A DNA stretch of 64,000 nucleotides, taken from contig NZ_CP060137.1 in NCBI RefSeq assembly GCF_014235785.1, positions 3,782,001 to 3,846,000 of the forward strand, written 5' to 3'. Positions 27,987-36,563 of the stretch are shown piece after piece. The notes beneath the pieces were generated by a model. The model had not been told where the DNA came from and made no database searches. It was given only the letters and a program-made list of their open reading frames with translations. The first letter of the stretch is position 1, and every line of letters begins with the position of its first letter. A program made the position numbers and the translations under genes. The DNA comes from Bacillus sp. PAMC26568. Its GTDB lineage: Bacteria; Bacillota; Bacilli; Bacillales; Bacillaceae.

Positions 27987-29530
27987 TAGTTCTTTTTATA
28001 TCTGATTCCGTAAACGTCATGTCTGCGGTCTTTTAATTGTCTGACTGTGCCTGATTGACGCTGTCTGCGGAGGATTTCCAGATCAACATCTCCGATGACA
28101 ACCATTTCAATGTTAGGGTTGCACTCTCCGACAATTCCGTCTCTTGCAAATTCAAAATCAGAAGGTGCAAAAATCGCAGATTGAGCATACTGGATATCCA
28201 TGTTTTCCGTCTGCGGAAGATTTCCGACTGTTCCTGAAATAACCGTATAAATTTGATTTTCCACTGCTCTTGACTGCGAACAATAACGAACACGCAAATA
28301 GCCTTGACGGTCTTCTGTACAAAATGGCGTAAAAATGATTTTTGCTCCTTTTTCAGTCGCAATGCGTGCAAGCTCAGGGAATTCAATATCATAGCAGATT
28401 TGAATGGCAACCCTGCCGCAATCGGTGTCAAATACTTTTACATCATCCCCCCTGCTGATGCCCCACCATTTACGCTCATTTGGAGTGATGTGAATCTTAT
28501 ATTGCTTTTCAATGGTTCCATCTCTGCGGAAAAGGTAAGCAACATTAAATATCTTGCCGTTATCCTCTTCGACAAAGTGTGAACCGCCGACGATGTTGAC
28601 GTTATATTTAACGGCAAGCTCTGTAAAGAGACTAATGTACTCCTCTGTATACTCTGTCAGCCTGCGGATCGCTCTGCTCGGTGACTTTTCATCTAAAAAG
28701 GACATGAGCTGGGCTGTCAGGAGTTCTGGGAATACTGCAAAATCTGCAGATGCATCGGATGCTACATCTGTATAATATTCAACCTGTGTCGCAAACTCTT
28801 CAAAGGAGTTAATTTGTTTCATTTGGTACTGTACAACACATATCCTCACAGGCAAAGCTGTTTTATAGTAACGTTTTGTGTTAGGCATGTAATCGACATT
28901 ATTCCACTCCATTAATGTCGCGTACTTTCCTGATGCACGATCATCAGGCAAATAGTTAGGGTTAATCCTCATTAGCGTGAATCCGTTCAGCAGCTGGAAT
29001 GATAGAACGGGATCATAAATTTTATGATGGATAACCTCTTGAACATATTGGCGGGGAGACATTTCATTTTCAAACTTATGATAATTCGGGATTCTTCCGC
29101 CTATTATGATGCTTTTAAGATTCAAACGTCTTGCTAAATCTTTTCTTGCTTCATAGAGCCTGTGACCGATCTTCATGCGGCGGTATTCAGGATGGACCAT
29201 CACTTCTATCCCATACATATTATAGCCGTCAGGATTATGGTTTGAAATATAGCCATTATCTGTAATATCGTCCCACGTATGACGGTCATCATATTCATCA
29301 AAGTTAATGATCAGGCTTGAGCATGATCCGATAATCTTCCCTTCAAATTCAGCACAAAACTGACCTTCTGGAAAATGCTCCAAATGACTTTCTAAATGCT
29401 CTCTTTCCCAAGGGACCATGCCAGGAAAGCATAATGCCTGCATGGCTAATATTTCATCTATGTCTTTACTTTCAATATTTCTGATGATCATTTTTTTCTC
29501 AAATTTAGACAAATCAATTGTATCAGTCAC
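27986..29530 (-). CDS. yhcX: GNAT acetyltransferase fused to carbon-nitrogen hydrolase (YhcX)
   Basis: Two-domain protein of 514 residues, nearly the length of B. subtilis YhcX. Residues about 15-190 form a GNAT acetyltransferase (VMVHPEYRRMKIGHRLYEAR). Residues about 220-500 form a nitrilase-superfamily amidohydrolase with the Glu-Lys-Cys triad: Glu in VFPELLTA, Lys in YKIHITPNERKWW and Cys in AIQICYDIEFPE. Start is GTG at 29530, 8 bases after AAAGGAG; the longer open frame to 29560 lacks such a site. The substrate is unknown. yhcW is upstream in the conserved order. Confidence 0.9.
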   Translation of the reverse strand: MTDTIDLSKFEKKMIIRNIESKDIDEILAMQALCFPGMVPWEREHLESHLEHFPEGQFCAEFEGKIIGSCSSLIINFDEYDDRHTWDDITDNGYISNHNPDGYNMYGIEVMVHPEYRRMKIGHRLYEARKDLARRLNLKSIIIGGRIPNYHKFENEMSPRQYVQEVIHHKIYDPVLSFQLLNGFTLMRINPNYLPDDRASGKYATLMEWNNVDYMPNTKRYYKTALPVRICVVQYQMKQINSFEEFATQVEYYTDVASDASADFAVFPELLTAQLMSFLDEKSPSRAIRRLTEYTEEYISLFTELAVKYNVNIVGGSHFVEEDNGKIFNVAYLFRRDGTIEKQYKIHITPNERKWWGISRGDDVKVFDTDCGRVAIQICYDIEFPELARIATEKGAKIIFTPFCTEDRQGYLRVRYCSQSRAVENQIYTVISGTVGNLPQTENMDIQYAQSAIFAPSDFEFARDGIVGECNPNIEMVVIGDVDLEILRRQRQSGTVRQLKDRRHDVYGIRYKKN

Positions 29531-29593
29531 AAGAACAGCTCCTTTACATGGTAACAGCAATTTATTCCCTGAAAAGCGCTCATTGAAACATAT

Positions 29594-30256
29594 CTACTTG
29601 CCGGACTCAATAAGTGAGATAACTTTTTCAAGTTCCATCTCAGCCATTGACTCCAAACGGTGGTCAATCTCACCAAACTCCATATTCTTTGTAACGCTAT
29701 TTGGAACGATGGTGCAGAACATACCTGCTTTTTTGGCGGCACTCGCTCCATTTACTGAATCCTCAAATGCCAGGCATTCTTCTGGATTTACGTTCAGGCA
29801 CTTTGCAGCTTCGATGTATAATGCAGGATCAGGTTTTACTTTTTCAACATGATCCGATGTCCTGATACACTCAAAATAATCAAATAAATGTAAGCTTTTC
29901 AGGTATGTACTTACCCACTCATAGCTTGAGCTTGACGCTAATCCAATCTTTAATCCAAGCTCTTTCGCAGCCTTCAAATAAGCTTCCACTCCAGGACGGG
30001 CAATCTCAGCTGCCATCCGTTTTTGAAACTTGTCTTCCTGAATTTTCGTTAAATCCTCATGATTCAGCTTCTTCTGCAGCTGTTCTTCTAAGAATGTGAA
30101 GGGATGAAAATCAGATGAAGTCCCTATGACATTGCCCCATACTGAAAGAGGAAGCTCACTGCCATGCTCTTTAAAAATTTCCTCCAAGACCTCATACTCG
30201 TGTGTTTCAGTGTCAAGAATCAATCCGTCAAAGTCAAAGATAATTGCTTTTATCAT
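29594..30256 (-). CDS. yhcW: HAD-superfamily phosphatase YhcW
   Basis: Beta-phosphoglucomutase-like HAD protein of 220 residues. Motif I is DFDGLILDT with two catalytic aspartates, motif II Ser is in LASSSSYEW, motif III is the Lys region KPDPALY, and motif IV is ECLAFEDSVNG. A cap domain lies between motifs I and II. It is probably a phosphatase for a small phosphorylated metabolite. It precedes yhcX by 63 bases in the same direction, as in B. subtilis. Confidence 0.9.
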   Translation of the reverse strand: MIKAIIFDFDGLILDTETHEYEVLEEIFKEHGSELPLSVWGNVIGTSSDFHPFTFLEEQLQKKLNHEDLTKIQEDKFQKRMAAEIARPGVEAYLKAAKELGLKIGLASSSSYEWVSTYLKSLHLFDYFECIRTSDHVEKVKPDPALYIEAAKCLNVNPEECLAFEDSVNGASAAKKAGMFCTIVPNSVTKNMEFGEIDHRLESMAEMELEKVISLIESGK

Positions 30257-30434
30257 ATAGCTTCCCCCTCGTCATTAATATATCCATTATATAACGGAAA
30301 AAGAAAATAGAAGAACAATTAGGAACTTGCAGAAAAGGGTAATTAAATCATAGTGATAGTTGGGGTCTTCAAAAGTACCGAACTGCTGTTTTTGGACTTC
30401 ATTCGTGTCCTATTGTTTTCATCTTTAAGAATTA

Positions 30435-30463
30435 AGAAAGCACCTGCTCGCTAAAGCAGGTGC
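30435..30463 (-). terminator. terminator of yhcV
   Basis: Read leftward, GCACCTGCT and AGCAGGTGC form a perfect 9-bp stem with a six-base loop, followed by TTTCTT. Confidence 0.85.
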
Positions 30464-30473
30464 ACTTCGACTA

Positions 30474-30893
30474 TTAATGCTGTTCTGAAATGTTGGTCAG
30501 TGCATGACCGGCCGCTTCATCAGACATTTGATTAGTAGCAAGATCCCCTAGAGCAACATAGCCTACCAGCTGATTATTCTCAACGATTGGCAAGCGGCGA
30601 ATCTGATTTGATGCCATCAGCTGTGCTGCTTCCTCGCTGCTCATATCTGGTGTCCCAGTAACAAGGTTTGAAGACATAACATCAGCTACTTTTGTATCGC
30701 TTGTCTTGCCTTCTGCTGTTGAACGAAGCGTGATATCCCGATCTGTAATGATGCCTTTCACCTGTCCCCCGTCAACGACAGGAATCGATCCTACATTCTG
30801 GCTGCTCATAAGCTCTGCAGCTTCCTGTATGCTTTGTGTAGATGTAATTGTTACAAGATCTTTCGACATACTTTCTCTAATTGATGAATTCAA
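30474..30893 (-). CDS. yhcV: two-CBS-domain protein YhcV
   Basis: Small cytoplasmic protein of 139 residues consisting of two CBS motifs (about 8-63 and 73-128). These bind adenine nucleotides in many proteins (GSIPVVDGGQVKGIITDRDI, RRLPIVENNQLVGYVALGDL). The apparent start is TTG at 30893, 9 bases after AAGGAG. Function is unknown. It has its own terminator. Position between yhcW and yhcU matches B. subtilis, apart from inserted genes at 31-34 kb. Confidence 0.9.
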   Translation of the reverse strand: MNSSIRESMSKDLVTITSTQSIQEAAELMSSQNVGSIPVVDGGQVKGIITDRDITLRSTAEGKTSDTKVADVMSSNLVTGTPDMSSEEAAQLMASNQIRRLPIVENNQLVGYVALGDLATNQMSDEAAGHALTNISEQH

Positions 30894-31053
30894 ATTAAAC
30901 AGCTCCTTTCAGATTTTATTATGTTCAAAGCAGCAGCTTTTTCTTCCTAGAAAATGTGACCTTTTTTCACTGACATTAACATTGCCTTTGATGTGATATT
31001 TGGTATTTGTATTCACTATCTATTTTATTTAAGATAAGGAAGAGGTGGTGCGG

Positions 31054-31647
31054 ATGAACGGGTTTGAAAGAAGAAAGCAATCTAAAATGGAGCAGATTCA
31101 AAAAGCGGCATTTCATCTTTTTTCACAATACGGTGTTAATAAAGTAAATATCCAGGAAATTGCCGCCAGTGCAAATGTGTCTCAGGTCACAATCTATAAT
31201 TATTATGGCAGCAAAGATGCTTTAGCGGTTGAAGTCATCAAAGCATTTTTACAGGAGCAGCTTGATTTTTACACAGAATTATTGGATTTGAACATCCCTT
31301 TTCAGGAAAAAATGGAACGGCTTGTTGTAAGAAAAATTGCTGATTCTGCCGCAATAGGATCTGAGCTATTAGAATATATCATGTCATACGAAGGTGAAAT
31401 CAAACACATTATGAACGAGTTTACGGTTCATCACTCGATTCCTCTTTTAAAACGTTTAATTGACAGCGGAAAAGAAAAAGGCCATATCAGGGATGATTTA
31501 TCATTTGAAACAATTAGGTTTTATTTCAACATGTTCGCATCCGAAGTATACAAGCACCCGCAATTTATAGTGGAATATGAGGATCGCAACAAAATGACGA
31601 AAGAGTTTTTGCATTTATTCTTTTATGGATTAACAGGAAAAGAATGA
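31054..31647 (+). CDS. TetR/AcrR-family transcriptional regulator
   Basis: Regulator of 197 residues. The N-terminal helix-turn-helix is IQEIAASANVSQVTIYNYYG, followed by an all-helical ligand domain. The ATG at 31054 follows AGAGGTGG; two GTG codons upstream lie within that site. It stands alone, upstream of bdbC on the same strand, with about 100 bases between. The target and ligand are not evident. It is one of the genes inserted between yhcV and yhcU relative to B. subtilis. Confidence 0.87.
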   Translation: MNGFERRKQSKMEQIQKAAFHLFSQYGVNKVNIQEIAASANVSQVTIYNYYGSKDALAVEVIKAFLQEQLDFYTELLDLNIPFQEKMERLVVRKIADSAAIGSELLEYIMSYEGEIKHIMNEFTVHHSIPLLKRLIDSGKEKGHIRDDLSFETIRFYFNMFASEVYKHPQFIVEYEDRNKMTKEFLHLFFYGLTGKE

Positions 31648-31746
31648 GAATCAAAAGATGTTTTTAAAATTATTAACTTTGATTTACAAGAACTTGCCCT
31701 AGGACTATAATATGTAGTGTAAACTTCTGAATTGAGAGGCGATAAC

Positions 31747-32184
31747 GTGTCAGAGGAAACAAAAAAGTACATAGAGAATCAATTATTTATCGCATGGGCA
31801 GCATCATTCGTATCCATGCTGGGAAGCTTATATTTTTCTGAAATCATGGATTTCATCCCATGTGATCTTTGCTGGTATCAGCGAATCTTAATGTATCCTC
31901 TAGTCGTGATTTTAGGCATGGCGATTTACAGAAAAGACTATCAGATTGCCTTTTATTCGATGATTTTATCAGCGATAGGCGGAACCATCTCCATTTATCA
32001 CTATGCCGTACAAAAGATCGATTTTGTTGGCACACATTCTGCATCCTGCGGCATTGTTCCATGCACAGGCGAATACATTAATTGGCTTGGATTTATTACG
32101 ATTCCGTTTCTTGCACTTATTGGATTTACGATTATTTTCATCACTAGCTTAAATAGTTACAGAAAAATGAAAGGCGGTCGTTAA
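31747..32184 (+). CDS. bdbC: BdbC/DsbB-like disulfide oxidoreductase
   Basis: Four-helix membrane protein of 145 residues that passes electrons from a thiol oxidase to quinone. Two cysteine pairs are conserved: Cys39-x2-Cys42 (IPCDLCWYQRILMYP) and Cys101/Cys106 (SCGIVPC). The GTG at 31747 follows AGAGGCG. The next gene, one base downstream, encodes its thioredoxin-like partner. It resembles B. subtilis BdbC closely, but its location differs. Confidence 0.9.
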   Translation: MSEETKKYIENQLFIAWAASFVSMLGSLYFSEIMDFIPCDLCWYQRILMYPLVVILGMAIYRKDYQIAFYSMILSAIGGTISIYHYAVQKIDFVGTHSASCGIVPCTGEYINWLGFITIPFLALIGFTIIFITSLNSYRKMKGGR

Positions 32185-32185
32185 G

Positions 32186-32653
32186 ATGAAAAAGGTTATG
32201 ATTTTCGCAGCAGTTTTTATCGTATTATTCGGTGCCCTGGCATTTGTCACAAGCTATCAGCAGAAAGAAAAAGCAGAAGGCAATCCATATGGAAAGGACA
32301 ATCTTGATGCAGCAACTGTTGACCAGCTGGATGATCCAAATTATCAAGACATTATCCTTCCTGAAGAAGTAGACGAAAAAATCGGTAAAAAAGAGGATTT
32401 TGTCGTTTATTACTTCAGCCCTACGTGTGAGCATTGCCAAAGAACAACACCTGTTTTAATGCCAGTTGCTGAAGAAACTGGAGTTGAAATCGGCCAATTT
32501 AACCTGCTTGAATTTGAAGACGGCTGGAGAAAATATGGCATCACACACACTCCGACCCTAGTCAAATACGAAGATGGAAAAGAAGTTGATCGTGTTGAAG
32601 GATATAACGATAAGGCTTACTTTACAGACTTATTGAATAAATGGAAATCATAA
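32186..32653 (+). CDS. membrane-anchored thioredoxin-like protein, partner of BdbC
   Basis: Protein of 155 residues with an N-terminal signal anchor (about 4-22) and an extracytoplasmic thioredoxin fold. The redox motif is Cys81-Glu-His-Cys84 (SPTCEHCQRTTP) and the cis-proline is in THTPTL. The Glu-His between the cysteines differs from thioredoxin and favours an oxidising role. It probably introduces disulfides in secreted proteins and is reoxidised by BdbC. It starts one base after bdbC. BdbA/BdbD type cannot be separated by eye. Confidence 0.86.
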   Translation: MKKVMIFAAVFIVLFGALAFVTSYQQKEKAEGNPYGKDNLDAATVDQLDDPNYQDIILPEEVDEKIGKKEDFVVYYFSPTCEHCQRTTPVLMPVAEETGVEIGQFNLLEFEDGWRKYGITHTPTLVKYEDGKEVDRVEGYNDKAYFTDLLNKWKS

Positions 32654-32659
32654 AAATCA

Positions 32660-32887
32660 AGAACAAAAGCGCAGGCGTCTTGGTCAGCTCGCGAAGAAAA
32701 TAGAAATTGACCTGGGTTAAATGACGCACCTGAGAATCAAGTGTCATTTAACCGAAGAAGGCCCTTTTTGCCTTCTCCTGAGCAATTGTCTTTTTCACAG
32801 TGAGCTAGGCGCCGGAGCTTGCCGAAGATAACTTTATTTCATTATCCACAACCTTTTACCTTTTGTAATATTCTAAACGACAAAAAA
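32660..32887. repeat. interspersed structured repeat, copy 2
   Basis: About 228 bp matching 17315-17500 along most of its length, e.g. the shared TCACAGTGAGCTAGGCGCC. It carries an extra segment of about 41 bases (32713-32753) whose ends GGTTAAATGAC and GTCATTTAACC are inverted repeats. The insertion extends the central hairpin. It fills the space between the thioredoxin-like gene and the terminator that holds the IS. Confidence 0.8.
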
Positions 32888-32952
32888 GGGTACCCAGGGT
32901 ACTGCACCCCAAAAGTTAGAGTGAAATCTGACTTTTGGGGTGTTTTTATTTT

Positions 32953-33516
32953 ATGGCTAAGTATAGTGATGAATTTAAACTTATGGTTGTAAGAGAGTAT
33001 CAAGAAGGAAAACTTGGACACAAGCTTTTAGCTAAGAAACATGGTATAAAGTCATATTCACAAGTTCAGAGATGGATAGATATATACGAGAAGTTTGGAG
33101 CAAAGGGATTAACAAAAAAGCAGCATAGAGAAACTTATTCTGTTCAATTCAAACTTGATGTATTAAGCTTTATGAAAAGAACAGGTTCTTCAGAAACGGA
33201 AACAGCTCTTCAATTCGGGTTAACAAATCCTCCTATGATCGCTTCTTGGAAAAAAGCTTTTTTGGAGGGTGGTGCTGAATTTCTGGAAAGACCAAAAGGA
33301 CGGCCGCCTATGTCTGATAAGAATAAGAAAAGACAGAACAAACCAACAGAAGAAACGAAAATGACTTACGAACAAAAGTTGGAAAGAGAAAATGAACTTC
33401 TTCGTTTAGAGGTAGAATACTTAAAAAAGTTGCGAGCTTTTCAGATGGATCCGGAAGGCTATCTCGAAAAGCACAAGCAGCGCTATCATTCGAACTCAAA
33501 GAAAAATTCCAATTAA
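32953..33516 (+). CDS. IS150-type transposase OrfA
   Basis: DNA-binding protein of about 187 residues with two helix-turn-helix repeats (VVREYQEGKLGHKLLAKKHG and VLSFMKRTGSSETETALQFG) and a C-terminal leucine-zipper-like helix (ERENELLRLEVEYLKKL). The heptamer A-AAA-AAG at 33423-33429 is a classic -1 slippery site, and the orfB frame is open from there on. OrfA alone should regulate transposition; the frameshifted OrfAB should be the transposase. The ATG at 32953 is preferred to a codon at 32935. Confidence 0.87.
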   Translation: MAKYSDEFKLMVVREYQEGKLGHKLLAKKHGIKSYSQVQRWIDIYEKFGAKGLTKKQHRETYSVQFKLDVLSFMKRTGSSETETALQFGLTNPPMIASWKKAFLEGGAEFLERPKGRPPMSDKNKKRQNKPTEETKMTYEQKLERENELLRLEVEYLKKLRAFQMDPEGYLEKHKQRYHSNSKKNSN

Positions 33517-34346
33517 AAGATGTTTTACAGATAGTTGGTATTCCAGAATCTACTTTTCACTATCACATAAAAATGATGAAGAAGAAGAAGAATCCTGATG
33601 AAGAACTAGAAGCATGCATTCAATTAATTTTTGAAGAAAACCACGGCAATTATGGTTATCGTCGTGTCCATTTGGAATTAGGAAACCGAGGTTTAAAGGT
33701 AAATCATAAAAAGGTTCAACGTATTATGAAGAAACTTGGACTCAAAGGTGAAAAGTTCAGGCGAAAATCACGCAAGTATAGTTCATATAAAGGAACGGTT
33801 GGAGCAATTGCGAAGAATCGTATTAATCGTCGTTTTCACACAAATGTAAGCCATCAAAAATTAACAACAGATATCACAGAATTTAAGTGTTTAGATAGTG
33901 TTAAATTGTATCTAAATCCAATCATGGATATGTTTAATGGTGAAATTCTTTCGTATGGGATTAGTATGCGCCCAAGCTTAGAACTTGCGTTAAAACCTCT
34001 CGAGGAAGCCCTTGAAATCGTAAAAGACTCAAAATACAGGACAACTATACATTCTGATCAGGGTTGGCACTATCAACATATAAAATGGGTAAAGACACTG
34101 AGAGAAAACAAGGTATTTCAGAGTATGTCGAGAAAAGGAAACTGTATTGATAATTCGCCTATGGAGAACTTTTTTGGCCTGTTAAAACAAGAGATGTATC
34201 ACGGTGAGGTCCGATGTTCATTTGAAGATTTAAAAAAGAAGATTGAAGAATATATTATTTATTATAATAACAAACGTATAAAGCAGAAATTGGCAGGCAT
34301 GAGTCCGGTTCAATACCGTATCCACACCAGCCAATTAGCAGCATAA
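33429..34346 (+). CDS. IS150-type transposase OrfB, DDE catalytic part
   Basis: Integrase-core protein read by -1 frameshift from orfA; the first ATG in this frame is at 33573. The catalytic triad is complete: Asp in LTTDITEFK, Asp in IHSDQGWHYQ and Glu in SPMENFFGLLKQE. The HTH_21 region ENHGNYGYRRVHLEL precedes it. The frame is open from 33429 and the upstream part (FQLKDVLQIVGIPESTFHYH) looks genuinely coding, which supports the fusion product. Confidence 0.87.
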   Translation, partial: VASFSDGSGRLSRKAQAALSFELKEKFQLKDVLQIVGIPESTFHYHIKMMKKKKNPDEELEACIQLIFEENHGNYGYRRVHLELGNRGLKVNHKKVQRIMKKLGLKGEKFRRKSRKYSSYKGTVGAIAKNRINRRFHTNVSHQKLTTDITEFKCLDSVKLYLNPIMDMFNGEILSYGISMRPSLELALKPLEEALEIVKDSKYRTTIHSDQGWHYQHIKWVKTLRENKVFQSMSRKGNCIDNSPMENFFGLLKQEMYHGEVRCSFEDLKKKIEEYIIYYNNKRIKQKLAGMSPVQYRIHTSQLAA

Positions 34347-34395
34347 TATAAAACTTTAACTTTTGGGGGTCACATCACAGCCGTGTACCCTTTTT

Positions 34396-34806
34396 CTATA
34401 CAATCCACTTATTTGCAGGCTTGCCATACTTGCTTACCTGCTCTTCCTTCTCTTTTGAAGACAAAAAGTTGTCAAACGTAAGTGGAAATTGATAGCCATA
34501 TTGTTTTAAAATTTTAATATTCCGATTGTAAAGCTCTCTTTGTTCAGCTTCAGAATGCTCATCCAAATGATTAAGCAATGCTGTCAATGCCTGGAGACTG
34601 GATATAATTTGAAAGGCTTCTCTCAGTGTGCCATTATACTTTAATTTTTCAGCATGAGGCTTTAAGACAGCAAGGTCATCAAGCTGATCGATCGTTTCAT
34701 CTGAAAAATACTGTGGAAAGATATCTTCATACATATATTCAATCAATTCTTCAATATATTGCTCTTGTTCCTCTGTTGATGCAAAAACAATTCTCAAGTT
34801 ATTCAC
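34396..34806 (-). CDS. yhcU: YhcU-like protein
   Basis: Cytoplasmic protein of 136 residues, acidic and helical, matching the position of YhcU between yhcV and yhcT in B. subtilis and its size (131 residues there). Function unknown. No catalytic motif is visible. The ATG at 34806 follows AGAGGTG-type sequence. Its terminator was disrupted by the IS150-like element, so read-through antisense to the IS is possible. Confidence 0.72.
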   Translation of the reverse strand: MNNLRIVFASTEEQEQYIEELIEYMYEDIFPQYFSDETIDQLDDLAVLKPHAEKLKYNGTLREAFQIISSLQALTALLNHLDEHSEAEQRELYNRNIKILKQYGYQFPLTFDNFLSSKEKEEQVSKYGKPANKWIV

Positions 34807-34954
34807 CTCTTTGCTCCGTTCGTGCCAGTGTCTTAGGTCTAGAATAACATAGCTCTCTATCCTAAAGGAGAGGTAAGTGTTTCCGTTTCTAGCTTGGACA
34901 TCCAGTAAGAAACTTTAGTATACTTGAAAGACTAATGATAGATAGGTGATCGCG

Positions 34955-35881
34955 ATGAAAATCAAAGGAGAATGGATGGAGTTACCTGTAAAGGAAGACT
35001 GGAAAGGGATTCCTCTGCAGCAATTGCTGAAAGATAAATTAAATGCGCCAAAAGCGCTCATTCATAAATGGCGTATGGACAATGATGTAAAAGTAAATGA
35101 CGAAAAACCTAATTGGACGGCACCATTAACAGAAGGAGACTTGCTTATCATCCGGTTATTTCAAGATGAAGATTTTGATTTAATACCTGAATACATGGAA
35201 CTGGATCTCTTATTTGAAGATGAGCATCTCATCATTGTCAATAAACCGGCAGGCATGGATACACATCCCAATGAACCCGGCCAAACCGGCACATTGGCAA
35301 ATGCAGTAGCTTTTCACTTTCAAATGCAGGGACTTTCCAGAAAAGTACGGCATATACATAGGCTTGATCACGATACATCAGGTGCAATCATCTTTGCGAA
35401 GCATGCCCTTTCACACGCCATTCTGGATCGATATCTTGAAGCCAGGAAAATAAAAAGAACGTACACTGCCATTGTGCAAGGAAAACTGAAGCAGAAAAAG
35501 GGAAAGATTGAGCATCCAATCGGCAAAGACCGCCACCACCCAACTCGGCGCAGAGTATCCCCAAATGGTCAAACCGCACTAACTCGTTTCAAAACAGAAG
35601 ATACGAACATGGTCTTCGATGTATCCCTTATTAAGCTGCAGCTCGACACTGGCCGGACTCACCAGATCCGGGTCCATTTAAGCCATATTGGCTACCCGAT
35701 TGTCGGAGATGAACTATATGGAGGAAATACAAAGCTTTTGAAAAGGCAGGCACTGCACGCATCCGAAATTACCGTGCTGCATCCATTTTCAAATGAAAAC
35801 ATTACGGTTTTCGCTCCATTTCCAGAGGATATGAAAAAGCTGATGGAAATGTATGAGTTTTCAACATTGATCAGGCATTGA
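34955..35881 (+). CDS. yhcT: RluA-family pseudouridine synthase YhcT
   Basis: RNA-modifying enzyme of 308 residues that isomerises uridine. The catalytic Asp lies in HRLDHDTSGAIIFAK, followed by GRTHQIRVHLSHIGYPIVGD. An S4-like N-terminal region precedes (about 15-75). The ATG at 34955 follows AGGTGAT; a GTG at 34946 would lie in that site. The target RNA position is unknown. It is divergent from yhcU and convergent with the GNAT gene. Confidence 0.92.
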   Translation: MKIKGEWMELPVKEDWKGIPLQQLLKDKLNAPKALIHKWRMDNDVKVNDEKPNWTAPLTEGDLLIIRLFQDEDFDLIPEYMELDLLFEDEHLIIVNKPAGMDTHPNEPGQTGTLANAVAFHFQMQGLSRKVRHIHRLDHDTSGAIIFAKHALSHAILDRYLEARKIKRTYTAIVQGKLKQKKGKIEHPIGKDRHHPTRRRVSPNGQTALTRFKTEDTNMVFDVSLIKLQLDTGRTHQIRVHLSHIGYPIVGDELYGGNTKLLKRQALHASEITVLHPFSNENITVFAPFPEDMKKLMEMYEFSTLIRH

Positions 35882-35920
35882 AGCAGCGGCTCTGATTTGA
35901 TTTATCTTAGTCAAATTCGA

Positions 35921-36033
35921 TTTACTTTCCCATATGAGACTTTTACTTTCCGGAATGTTGTTATTACTTCCCGAAAACATGGAAAATACTTTCCGTTTTG
36001 AGCAGCATACTTTCTTTTTTCCATTTACCTCCC
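35921..36033. repeat. 21-bp phased short-motif array (TACTTTCC type)
   Basis: TTTACTTTCC-like units end at about 35930, 35951, 35971, 35994, 36015 and 36032. The steps are mostly 20-23 bases, with a shorter last step. Between the cores the sequence varies (CATATGAGAC, GGAATGTTGT, GAAAACATGG, GTTTTGAGCA). It sits in the convergent gap between yhcT and the GNAT gene, before that gene's terminator. No coding function is seen. Confidence 0.65.
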
Positions 36034-36091
36034 AATTTAGAGACAAGTTTCAGGCCACCCACCCTGGTGCAAACTGAATCTTGCCCATATG

Positions 36092-36115
36092 AAAAAGCCC
36101 CATTTTCGGGGCTTT
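36092..36115 (-). terminator. terminator of the GNAT gene
   Basis: AAAGCCCC and GGGGCTTT form an 8-bp stem with a six-base loop; T/A tracts on both sides make it potentially bidirectional. Confidence 0.88.
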
Positions 36116-36118
36116 CTT

Positions 36119-36544
36119 TCAGAATTTCTTATTAAACACATGGCTGACACGTTCAAATCCCATCTTTTCTTCATAAAAACGGTGTGCATCAATCCGTTGA
36201 TTCCCTGATGTGAGTGTCATCATACTGCATCCTGCGTCTTTCGCAAGATCTTCTACATAATTTAACAGCTTCTCTCCAAATCCGCGCGACCTTGAAGCTT
36301 GATCTGTTATTAAATCATACACATAAATATGTTTGTCGTTATAGAAATTCGTCAATTGAATGATTCCCGCTAACGCTTTTACTTGGCCGTCTTCATAAAG
36401 GCAGATTAATCGATATCCTTGCTCTTTCATTGTTCCAAATAATCTAAAATAGTCTTCCTCACTTAACTGTGTCCGCAGTTGAGCCATAACGGAATATGCT
36501 TTTTTTAAGTCTTCTTCCTCCAAGATTTCTTGAATTGTAATCAC
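36119..36544 (-). CDS. GNAT-family N-acetyltransferase
   Basis: Acetyltransferase of 141 residues. The acetyl-CoA loop is in QASRSRGFGEKLLNYVEDLAK, and the C-terminal part SGNQRIDAHRFYEEKMGFERV is typical. The acceptor substrate is unknown. It is 19 bases downstream of the sortase gene on the same strand and may share its transcript, ending at the hairpin just downstream. Confidence 0.87.
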   Translation of the reverse strand: MITIQEILEEEDLKKAYSVMAQLRTQLSEEDYFRLFGTMKEQGYRLICLYEDGQVKALAGIIQLTNFYNDKHIYVYDLITDQASRSRGFGEKLLNYVEDLAKDAGCSMMTLTSGNQRIDAHRFYEEKMGFERVSHVFNKKF

Positions 36545-36563
36545 GTAACATCCCCCTAGTCTT

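Larger units (their letters stand above)
32903..34372 (+). mobile_element. IS3-family insertion sequence, IS150 type
   Basis: About 1470 bp bounded by imperfect inverted repeats: TGCACCCCAAAAGTTAGAGT at the left and the reverse of TGACCCCCAAAAGTTAAAGT at the right. It holds orfA and orfB in the usual -1 arrangement with all DDE residues, so it could be active. I see no clear target duplication. Left and right flanks form the two arms of a terminator. Confidence 0.88.
32882..34395. terminator. bidirectional terminator split by an insertion sequence
   Basis: AAAAAAGGGTAC (32882-32893) and GTACCCTTTTT (34385-34395) are complementary and would form a terminator if joined. About 1.49 kb, almost all IS, now separates them. 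Before insertion it probably served both the bdb genes (+) and yhcU (-). Confidence 0.6.

Noticed and set aside
32903-34372. Target-site duplication of the IS150-like element
   Set aside because: Flanks TAC and CAT do not match; exact ends cannot be fixed from one copy.
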